A stretch of DNA of 64,000 bases from Kitagawia praeruptora. Lineage: Eukaryota > Streptophyta > Magnoliopsida > Apiales > Apiaceae. Made by a program: the position numbers and the translations under genes. Shown in pieces: positions 55,283 to 64,000 of the stretch. The stretch covers positions 125,052,001 to 125,116,000 of the forward strand of contig CM075350.1 of assembly GCA_037693485.1 (NCBI GenBank), read 5' to 3'. The notes below the pieces were generated by a model. It saw nothing but the letters and a program-made list of their open reading frames with translations, searched no databases and had not been told where the DNA came from. The number at the start of each line of letters is the position of its first letter. Position 1 is the stretch's first letter.

Positions 55283-56812
55283 TCATATATAAGTTTTCTT
55301 GTTCTCCTGCTCTGAGTTGGGGTTGTGACCAGAGAAGAGGCTTGTTACTGGAGATGGAGGGAACCATCCTGTAGCAGGTTGCACTTCACCAAGCGCTTTG
55401 ACATAGCATGGATGGAAGATCTTCGAAAGCCTTTTCTCGTGCTCCTCATCCAATCTTTTAGTAAATTCCGGAGACGCCAAGTACTCGGCTATGATGGCCT
55501 CCTTGCTCCTAGTCACACGAGCAAGCTCCTCCCTCAATTGGTTGATAGTCTGGGTGGCCATCTCAAGAGATTTATCTCTCTCGATCCAGCTCTTCATATC
55601 CTCCTGAAATTGTTTGACATCTTTGCATATTAACTGCGTTGATTTCTCCCACTCTTTCATCTTGTCAAGAACGGGCTCAAGGTTCGGCTTCACCTATGTA
55701 GAGGCAATTAAAATTAGCAAAGTACAAGTAAATTCATGGGAAATAGATTGGAAGGGATAAAAGGAGGTGCATGATTCATAAATGAGAACTATCCGATTGA
55801 AGGAGGCGTTACCGTTGTGGCAAATGGACTGCAAGGGACAGGAGGTACTGGACCCTGATATACGAATGGATCGGCATAGGTGCTACCCCATGGCATAGAT
55901 GCTTGGCCAGAAGCTGTCGTGAAACCAAAACCAGTTCCCGGAGAGCTTGATGCATTAGTGGCAGGAGTTTGAGAAAATAGGGTAGATCGATATCCTACAA
56001 AAATGGGGTGGAAGGTCAAAAAAATATCCGAAATCGAAACCATTAAAAGAACCTAAAAGTAAATGCAATGCTACTGTAACAGGTGGAACAAAGGTCTAAA
56101 ACAACAGACGATGCACGCCTGCACTTGCATCAAATAGACAAGCCAATAAAGAAAAACAAATAATTTAAATCACATAAAAAAAAAAGACCACAACTGAGAA
56201 GAAAACCAACCAAAATATATGTACATAAGAACAATGTATATGAACTGAATATGTTAACCGAGTCAGTTGTTAAGAATGCCAGTCGTATTAATAGTTTAAA
56301 ACAGAACAAAATCATCCTTTGATTATCCAAGTATAGATGCTAATCCGAAAGCTTAATTATATCGATCGAGAAGTAAAAACAAAAAATTAAACAATATAAT
56401 TAAATTTAAATCTAGTGAGCAGAGGCAAACCTGTTAAAGGAGCAAATAAAGGAGAAGTTGGTGGTTTCGAAAAAGGAGACGGACATCCGATAGACAATGG
56501 TGCTGGTTTCGAAAAAGGAGACGGACATCCGATAGCAGTTTGTCCGAATGACGGTGCAGTTTGTCCGAATGACGGTGGTGATCCAAAGGCACTAGCTGAT
56601 GAACTCATAGAAGCTGCTGAGATTAATTAATTAGTAGTATAAGTTACACATAAACATAAAATTGATTATTAGTTGCTTATCTTAAACTGTTGAGAGAGAA
56701 TAATATGTAGAATGAAAAGACAGAGAATATATTATCCATGCATGATGTTTGTATGTAAATACTAAACAGAGGGAGAGGACAGGGATTGATACTTACAAGT
56801 AGACGAAAACAT
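55283..56812 (-). CDS. Small FG-repeat, coiled-coil protein, nucleoporin-like (264 aa)
   Basis: Four exons inferred: 56812-56797, 56616-56431, 55994-55813, 55693-55283; total 265 codons in frame. The second exon has a CAGCAG acceptor that allows a one-codon shift. N-terminal part is Ser/Pro/Phe-rich with SAFGSPPSFGQTAPSFGQTA and a doubled GCPSPFSKP; exon 3 has GTGFGFTTASGQ and SPFATT. Exon 4 is a coiled coil (LDKMKEWEKSTQLICKDVKQ, INQLREELARVTRSKEAI). FG/SPF-rich segments plus a C-terminal coiled coil recall nucleoporins of the Nup62/58 class, but the coiled coil does not match one I can name, and the protein is short for a nucleoporin. Possibly a diverged or truncated paralogue. Confidence 0.6.
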
Positions 56813-56922
56813 GGTGGAATCTGAATCAAAAGGATTAATGGATATTGTGGGGTTCCAACTTTAAACTATCAAGGAATTAATGAAATAATATGTGGGGGGA
56901 TTAGGGATGGATGGGTTTATAA

Positions 56923-56932
56923 CTTTATATAG
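56923..56932 (-). promoter_or_regulatory. TATA box of the FG-repeat gene
   Basis: The minus strand reads CTATATAAAG, about 110 bases upstream of the ATG at 56812. Confidence 0.5.
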
Positions 56933-57525
56933 ACGGGAGTAGCTTTAAACTGAAGCAGGATGCAAAACGTGTAGCTTACTTTCAAAGCTTTCACTTTCAT
57001 CTGCTTCTTTCAGCGCTTTATTTTGTTACTATTGGTATTTGGTTTCATCCTAAAATCATATTTTCATTACAATTCTATGTTGTTTTTTCAAAAATAAAAA
57101 TAAAAATAGAAATCATATTATAATTATAATTCTCTTATTTGTAATTTTTTTAATAGAATCATATTTCTCCTAGAATACTATGTTTCTTTAAAAAGAATTA
57201 AAAATAGAATTCTTATGATAATTATAATTCTTTTAATGGTACCTAAAATTTAGTTCACGCTATATTTTGGTTTCACCCATAAAATTCTCTTTTCCCTACT
57301 AAAATTTGGTTCGCACTATATTTTGGTTTCACCCTAAAATCCTATTTTTCCTACAATTCTATGTTGTTTTTTTAAAAAAAATAGAAATCCTAATATAACT
57401 ATAATTATTTTCTTTAACCTTTTATTAATAAACGAAACTCTATTTTAATGGTACCTAAAATTTGGTTCGCACTAGATTTTGGTTTCAGCCCTAAAATCCT
57501 ATATTCTCTACTAAAATTTGGTTCG

Positions 57526-57618
57526 CACTATATTTTGGTTTACCCCCTAAAATCCTATTTTCCCTACATAGAATTTTAGGGAAAGTAGGATTTTAGGGGG
57601 TGAAACCAAAATATAGTG
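57526..57618. repeat. Near-perfect 46-bp-arm inverted repeat (hairpin)
   Basis: The left arm starts CACTATATTTTGGTTT; the right arm ends AAACCAAAATATAGTG. They pair through CCCCCTAAAATCCTA/TAGGATTTTAGGGGG with few mismatches and almost no loop. Confidence 0.75.
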
Positions 57619-58477
57619 AAAAAAATAGAATAAAAATAGAATTCCTATTATAATTATAATTCTTTTATTTGTAATTTTTTTTAATAGAATCATATTTCCC
57701 TAGAATGCTATGTTTCTTTAAAAAAGAATTAAAACTAGAATTCTTATGATAATTATAATTATTTTATTTGTAATTTTTTTTACTAGAAAAAAGTTAACGA
57801 TAAAAAATCAACAACAAATAGAGGGTAAAACATCAACTAATAAAATATAAAATCTAGGGTTACTTGATATAAATTTTTGTAAAACACAAATTAATATGTA
57901 GCATGATCGTATAAATTTTATAAAACACTAACAAATCTATAACCTTTATTAATAAATCCCTATTTAATGGTACTTTCGTAACAAATTTGGTTCCGTCATT
58001 ATTTTGGTTTCATCACATATTCCTACTCCCCTAAAATTCATATTATTTTCTAAAAAAAATGTTTGAAATTTTGTTATAATTATAATTCTTTTACTATAAT
58101 CTTACAGAATTGTACAAATAACGTATCTATTAGAACCATAAGCATGTATGTAATGTTTTCTTTACTTCTATTTATCGACAATATTTTCCGTTTCGATTGT
58201 TTAAAATATAATCTTAAATAAATAATAAATAAAATATATATCTATAACATTTTATTAATAAGCAAACCCCCCTTTTTAATGTACTACTTTGTACCAAATT
58301 TGGTTCGCATCATATTTTGGTTTCACCCCAAGACTCCTATTTTCCCCTAGAATTCTATGTTATTTTATAAAATAAATAAATAAATTCTATTACAATTACA
58401 ATTCTTTTATTACAATTTAATTAAAAAACAGACTCCGAATGCATATGTTGATCTACGGTGACATGCTTATCTATAAC

Positions 58478-58660
58478 TAAGGTTGTAAAAATCGAAAATC
58501 GATTCGACTCGGTTTGATATTCAAAATCCGAGTACTTGGCCGATTTTCCGAGTACTCGTTTTCAGCATCCGAGTACTCGTCTGAGTAATCGGTTAAATCC
58601 GAATCGGTTGATCACCGATTTCTGAGTACTCGTCCGAGTCAACCGATTTTTACAACACTA
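58478..58660. mobile_element. Small TIR element with GAGTACTCG words
   Basis: Ends GGTTGTAAAAATCG and CGATTTTTACAACAC are inverted. Flanks share CTATAAC (58471-58477 and 58661-58667). Interior repeats CGAGTACTCG/CCGATT words. Related in style to 24268-24513. It sits inside the Helitron-like region. Confidence 0.6.
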
Positions 58661-59336
58661 CTATAACAAACGAAATATATTTTTAATGTACTTCGGTACC
58701 AAAATTTGGTTCCACACCTAAGATTCTTATTTTTCTGAGGATTCTATATTATTTTTTAATAAAATAATAAAATGGTTAATACTATTATAATTGTAATTTT
58801 TTATTATAACTACACTCAGTTTACAAATAACGTATTTATCATAATTATTTAGTTTTTTCTCGAATTTTTTAAATAAATTTAAATAAATAATATATAAAAT
58901 GACCTTTGTTACAAGCAAATTCTTTGTAAATAACGTAAATTTTTATAATAAATTAATGATAAATTTACTTAAATTTTCTCGGACCCTTATCATCTAATAT
59001 CTTATTAATAAGTGAAATCTCGTTTTAATGGTACTTCCTTCTAGATTCGTGTGTCCTAGAATTATTGAAAATCTGATGTAATTATAATTCTTTTATTATA
59101 AACTATTGAGTTGCATAAACAACGTAGCTTTCTTTTGCTCATTTTTTAAAGTAATTTTTAATGATAAATAAAATAATTCTTATAAAAATTTGATAAAAAT
59201 GATCAATTTTCATAAATTATCTCGACCCGTGCTTCGCACAGATAATCATCTAGTATGAGTAGTGATATGTGTTAATAGTCAATGCCAATAAATACTATAT
59301 ATATAGAGGTTAATAATATTGTTGAGTATGATGTAC

Positions 59337-59448
59337 AAGTTTGAGTTATGCACGAGAACAATGTAATTATATATTTGGGAGAATAAGATGATAAGTTTGA
59401 GTTATGCACGAGGACAATGTAATTATATATTTGGGAGAATAAGATGAT
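59337..59448. repeat. 56-bp tandem duplication
   Basis: Two copies of 56 bp starting AAGTTTGAGTTATGCACGAG, differing at about one site (GAGAACAATG against GAGGACAATG). Confidence 0.85.
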
Positions 59449-61288
59449 AATCTTTCATAGTGATAGGAACTGCTTTTCATATCAATACGATTACAACCGT
59501 TCACAATTAGCCGCAGGGGGTAGCATACCCATTGGAGTCAATATTAAACACAACATTGTGATGATATTACTGAGAAGAGCGAAAGTAAATGCATGGAAGC
59601 TGCAAGTAATAGAAGGAACAGTTTGAGTTGCAAAAGCATATATCAATGAAAAAGTTATTATGAAGTGAAGAATGCACCTTACTTCTGGCTAACATATACT
59701 TATTAGGAAGAACAAATGAATCGTGAATAAACAAAATATGTCCAAGACGAACAATTTTGCTTCCTTTAAAATGTGTTAATGTCATTTCTATTGCAAGTCT
59801 ATAATGCAATGTGCTCACATTAACCATGGACCTATAAAAACAAAAATTTTATAAGAAATGGACTGGGGTTGCAAAAAAGAATTTGAAAGAAAGTGACATA
59901 TAAACAAATAATAAAATTATAGTTCATACCATTATGCATCACGTCAACGTAGAAGAAGCAAATTATGTTGGCTATATTAATAATCCTATATCCAAATATG
60001 GGTAAGTATTACGTAATATTTCACTAAACAAAACATATTTTTTCAGGATAAATGTAAACTTGAATGTAAGTGGTTAACAAAAAAACATTTTAAATTAAAT
60101 TGTATTTTATTTTAATGATTTATTGTATACATAGATAAAAATGTTTGTGAATCTTCTTTTTATAATCCAGACTCAGTAACATTCATGTATAATCAAGAAT
60201 TTTATTTTTCATGTTAATCATTTATAATGATAAATAGAGTGTAGAATGTGTTTATTTTATTAAATACAAACAAATGAAGTGTACATTCTAAAACCCTATT
60301 CTCATCCTTTTTAGGTGCATATATTAGCAAATTTTCATAAGTTAATTGTAAATTTTATTTCGAGAGAAAGTTTCCTACATTGGCAAATATTGAAAAGTGA
60401 CAATTATAATTTTTAGTATTATTAATTTAAAATTGTGAAAAATTAGAATGCAATTCTAATTTATTTTATAATTTTTAACATACAAATGGAAGTTGTAATC
60501 ATTAACACAAAAAGTTTCAAAAATATAAAGGAAATTATAATTTTAGCATAAAAAGAGAAGTTATAATTTTGATATTGAAAAAGGAAGTTGTAATTATTAT
60601 CATTAAAAATTCGAAAATACTAAAGATTCGATTAATAATAAGAAAATAATTTATCCTTTCCATTTTTATTTTCCACTATTTTCATTATTGTTTGTCCCAA
60701 AAAAATTGTCCACATTTCATATTTATAGTAAATTGATAAACTATATTCTTATTATTGCCCCTGCTTTTAAATTATATCATATTATATCCTATTATATAAT
60801 AAGAGTAAGAAGAATAATAAACGAGTAATACCATAGGTCAAGGGTTCGACTCCTAACAACAACATATAATTTATAAAATAAATTTAAAGTGACTAATAAA
60901 GCTTAATTAATAAGTCCACTGAGTTTACATTTTGATTTGTTTATGCCTCAGCCTAAAAACCTTCTAATCATATTCTGTCTATGCTTGCTTTTGTGAATAA
61001 ATATGTGTATACCTTATTATATAATATAATTAAGAAGAAAAAAGTTCATATTTACTATTTAGGCTCTATCTTAAGATTTAAAAATCAGATTTGGATTATT
61101 ATACAATTCACGCAAAGTTCATAAAATTATCTTTAATTTAGTGATGATTTCAAAATTATTATTCAAATGGAAACAATCAGAATCTCAAGAGAAAATATAA
61201 TTAAGAATTTTTATATTAATCCTATGTAATATAGAAGCCCTACATTGATAATATTATTCAATTTAGAAAACCTATTCAATGTAGAAGT
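59449..61288. other. AT-rich DNA, probably transposon-derived
   Basis: No gene recognised. Open frames at 59444-59626 and 59567-59827 resemble nothing I can name. A possible Helitron 5' terminus TCCTATTATATAATAAGAG lies at about 60787 and may pair with the 3' end at 62980. A B-box-like GGTTCGACTCC is at about 60843. Confidence 0.35.
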
Positions 61289-62358
61289 TGTTGGGATTTT
61301 TGGGTGATAGCATAGAGACAACTTAACTATATTTTCCTGTACTTAGTTTTTAATAAGTAGAACATACTGTCACAGCCAGAGTATGTTCTTGTAATCAAAT
61401 AATTGATGTCGTGTAATAATTGTATATGTCTTGGGAGAAGTTCATACATTTGTTCAAGCCTCAAGAAATACATCCAGAAGACAGCAAGAATAAAAGTTAC
61501 TGTCACACTCTTGACAATAAGGTTACAAGAAGACAAATGTTGCAAAGTCACGACAAAGCTGTATCTGACAACAACATTGGCTGAAGCATGGGACAGTAAC
61601 ATTCTTACACTTGACAGCAAGTATGGAGTTCCGACAACAACATTGGCGGGAGCTCGTACTGTCAACATCTGAATATTCTTTCGACAACAGACTTGGCGGT
61701 TAAGGTTACTGTCACATTGAATTATTTGATTTGAGTACTTTTTCTCAATCAAAGCCCGTGACAAGTTATATGTTCAAGAAACAGATTTGCTGCAACACTC
61801 AATCGTTTGTAGCAGACCTGCAAAGACTACGACAAAAGCTTGAGAGATAACAATACAAGGATGGTCAATTCAAGGTGTATGTTATATCCACATCTACTAG
61901 AATTGTATTAACTAGAAATAGAAAGAATCTAGGTTGCTTTACTTGTAACGTTAACACTGTCTGTATAGAAATTTAGGAAAGTCACATGGGTGTGCAAATT
62001 GTAATGAGCTGCCACTTGAAAACGACAGCAGCTCAACACCCCACGTGAAACGGACAACAAAGTATCTTAGTCTACTTAGATACATAGATACATGTCTCTA
62101 ATTTCTTTCTGTACAACTGCAACAACAACGAAACAACATGTATCTCTCAAAAAGTTCACAGCTGGAGAATTCTTTTTCTAGGTTGTAGCACCACTTCTCA
62201 AGATAAATAAAACATTTATTTTGTGAGAAATCTTGTTCCACTTACGTTTGCATATCTCAACTGATAATCTACAATCTTTATTATTGTTGTTGATTTTAAA
62301 GATTAGATTTTATCAGTATTGCATTCAACCCCCCTTCTGCAATATTCCGGGACCAACA
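61289..62358. mobile_element. Solo LTR (1070 bp)
   Basis: Begins TGTTGGGATTTTTGGG and ends CCGGGACCAACA, with a 5-bp target duplication GAAGT on both sides (61284-61288 and 62359-62363). No internal coding region. The right end (CAACCCCCCTTCTGCAATAT) is the style of plant Copia LTRs. Consistent with recombination between two LTRs of a full element. Confidence 0.75.
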
Positions 62359-62363
62359 GAAGT

Positions 62364-62980
62364 CCTACATTGATAATGTTATTCAATGTAGAAAATCTAA
62401 TTATTTATGATTTAAATAATTAACATACATCTTTTCGTATTTCAATATAAATACACTTTTTAGTTTATGACATATTAAAATATATATAAAAAATTGCTAG
62501 ATCCGACGATTTTCATTTATTTATTTTAATATCTAATGGTTCTTATTTATTTTGTCGTACGGAGGACCAAATTACCGATCATCAAAATTTTGGACAAAAT
62601 CTCTTTTACAATTATTATTAAAATTGTATTTGTTGTTAGTAAGGGTATTTTGATAATATAAACGAATTATAAGTAGAATTCATAAATGCAATAAATTTTT
62701 CAACGTAAAAAACATCAATTTCTCCTCTCTTTCGTTTTTACGTAGATTTAATTAGAAAATAATTGTTAAACCATCACTAAATTAAAGATTATTTTGTTAA
62801 TTTCACATGGGTTGCAAAATCGTCCAAAACAAATTTTAAGAATTCAAGATATAGTACAAATATTAAATCGAACATGTAAAATCTTATATATATCAATGTT
62901 TTAACAATATTTTGATATGTAAATTAATAACATATAATTTTTATAAAAATTAGCTATGCGTTGCACGGGTTATAAGCTAG
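62364..62980 (+). mobile_element. 3' portion of a second Helitron
   Basis: Ends ATGCGTTGCACGGGTTATAAGCTAG at 62956-62980 (hairpin-like arms CTATGC and GCACGGG), then T. The CTAG|T end is the canonical Helitron terminus. It directly abuts a truncated LTR, so it probably inserted into that LTR. The solo LTR at 61289 may lie inside it. Confidence 0.5.
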
Positions 62981-63305
62981 TTAGTAATAAAAAGAGTAGT
63001 TTTAAAAAAGATAGGAAATTATCTTACTACTTAACTTAATTGAACAAAAGACAGAATTACATAGCATAGCTTATTTACAATTGGCTACCCTATTCTGCCT
63101 ATCCATTGATGGTCAACATGACTCTGAACAAAAACACTATCAACTGATAAATAGAGATATTGCATTATGCTACAAAACCTCATCCGTTGATGAGCTACCT
63201 GTCAACGAATAGTTATAAAGTCTTATCCGTTGACAGTTACAAAACTTGACTTATACAATTTTGCTTGAATGTTAAGTTATCATCAACTACAACATATTCC
63301 TAACA
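62981..63305 (-). repeat. Truncated LTR of a Copia-type element
   Basis: On the minus strand an LTR starts TGTTAGGAATATGTTG at 63305, preceded by a purine tract TAAATTAGGGGAGATT (63321-63306). It is cut off at 62981 by the Helitron end. Contains CAACGGATAAGAC and CATCAACGGATGAGG words. Classified by the purine tract and end sequence only. Confidence 0.6.
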
Positions 63306-64000
63306 ATCTCCCCTAATTTATACTTGATGGCAATAAAGCATAAATTCAGAACCTTGATGATAACAAAACATTCCTAAAGATATATACACTACAGTATGCA
63401 AAGATTGTATTAAGCTACAAAAATTAAAAACAGAAAGCTTTAAGAAACTTATCAGAGATGTGCTCCTTTGGATTGAGCAAATTAATGATGTTTCCTCTCT
63501 CTGGTTGGCTGCACCCTTGACTTTCCTTCCTTGGCAGAGTTGGACTCAATTTGCACTTGAAGTTGCCTATAGAAGGTATCTTCTTCAACAACTTTTGGAT
63601 TTAGCTTTAGTTATAACCATCTTAGGTAATCAGAACTAGCCTTTGACAGTTGGTCTTCTAACCTGAAGAATCTCCTAGTGCCCTCTTCATCCCTGAACTC
63701 CATCATCCAAAAGGGTTGAATGTGGATTTTCTGTCCATTATATGGGATCTTCATTTTCTTTGGTAGACTTGAGGGTGAGTTCCATTCTCTCCTTATTTCT
63801 TCTATTCTGCTAATTATCTCCCTTCTTGCTGTCTCAGAGAACCCTGTGTGTCTCTTGAATGCTGAGAACACTTTGGTCAATGTATGATAATTCTCTCCAA
63901 GAACCTTCTGTAATGGCCATGTCCTCTGACTTCCTCCCTTGTAGACAAACACTAACCTCTCAGGCTGATTCTTGTACTTGTCAATTCCTCTTACTTCTGA
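63306..64000 (-). CDS. Retrotransposon-associated protein, C-terminal part, runs off the window
   Basis: The minus-strand frame is open from the window edge (64000) to a stop at 63611-63613, reading ...GIDKYKNQPERLVFVYKGG, WPLQKVLGENYHTLTKVFSA, RRFFRLEDQLSKASSDYLRW. It lies just before the purine tract and LTR, so it is the last coding segment of an LTR retrotransposon, or an extra gene carried by it. I do not recognise a named domain and see no integrase, RT or RNase H signature. The ATG at 63952 is internal. Positions 63306-63610 are non-coding. Confidence 0.5.

Larger units (their letters stand above)
57411..59253 (+). mobile_element. Helitron-like array, one 3' end and several 5'-end copies
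   Basis: The 3' end at 59226-59253 reads CCCGTGCTTCGCAC... (hairpin) then ATAATCATCTAG and a T, the Helitron 3' pattern. Upstream, a 5'-terminus-like block TC-TATAAC-TTATTAATAA followed by a TTTTAATGGTAC-type phrase recurs at 57411, 57936, 58241 and 58993. Between them the phrase AATTTGGTTCGCACTATATT recurs. No helicase is encoded. Either several Helitrons inserted into one another or the 5' segment was amplified. The true left boundary is uncertain. Confidence 0.5.

Noticed and set aside
59567..59827. Possible captured gene fragment in Helitron-like DNA
   Set aside because: The 86-codon frame shows no motif I can name; coding status cannot be supported without a search.
60830..60860. tRNA B-box-like GGTTCGACTCC, possible tRNA or SINE
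   Set aside because: No A box at the right distance, no cloverleaf and no poly-A tail were seen; a similar GGGTTCGAACT near 50570 is equally isolated.

Overview
The window is nuclear DNA from a flowering plant, almost certainly a eudicot. The reasons are GT-AG introns, long AT-rich intergenic DNA, plant-only gene families (DUF863, WEB-family coiled coil, an LRR receptor kinase of the NILR1/At1g74360 type) and dense plant-type transposons. An asterid such as an Apiaceae species is possible, but I cannot establish the family from sequence alone. No organellar or bacterial genes, rRNA, tRNA or CRISPR were recognised.

Layout. 1-3600: 5' part of a DUF863 gene on the minus strand, running off the left edge. 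3.6-9.9 kb: gene-free, AT-rich DNA dominated by a probable non-autonomous Helitron (5049-8706) into which two copies of one Mutator-like element inserted in opposite orientations, each with a 9-bp target duplication. 9868-23649: a complete Ty3/Gypsy element of the Tat lineage with matching 5-bp target duplications, an intact gag-pol frame, a spliced antisense gene with its own TATA box, and a minisatellite before the 3' LTR. Its 3' LTR is split by a younger non-autonomous LTR element (21090-23612) whose two 505-bp LTRs look identical. 25.4-31.6 kb: a dCTP pyrophosphatase gene and a five-exon BED-finger/hAT-transposase-derived gene, both minus strand. 31.6-38 kb: transposon debris, including a Gypsy pol fragment, a MULE-type MITE, a hAT-type MITE and a long-inverted-repeat element. 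38.3-41 kb: a three-finger U1-type zinc-finger gene. 41.2-42.5 kb: a second hAT-type element. 42.5-46.5 kb: a degenerate L1-type LINE. 47.1-50.8 kb: NILR1-like LRR receptor kinase. 52-54.6 kb: WEB-family protein with a 14-residue repeat. 55.3-56.8 kb: a small FG-repeat protein. 57.4-64 kb: Helitron-like repeats, a solo LTR and the end of another LTR retrotransposon.

All seven ordinary genes lie on the minus strand and have unrelated functions (DNA precursor clean-up, RNA/zinc-finger, receptor signalling, coiled coil, nuclear-pore-like). They are independent nuclear genes, not a pathway cluster. Several target-site duplications and exon joins worked out by eye are given so they can be checked. 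I see no convincing new multi-gene system. The most unusual items are the antisense gene and minisatellite carried by the Tat element, the palindrome-rich MULE pair and the expanded repeat in the WEB protein.
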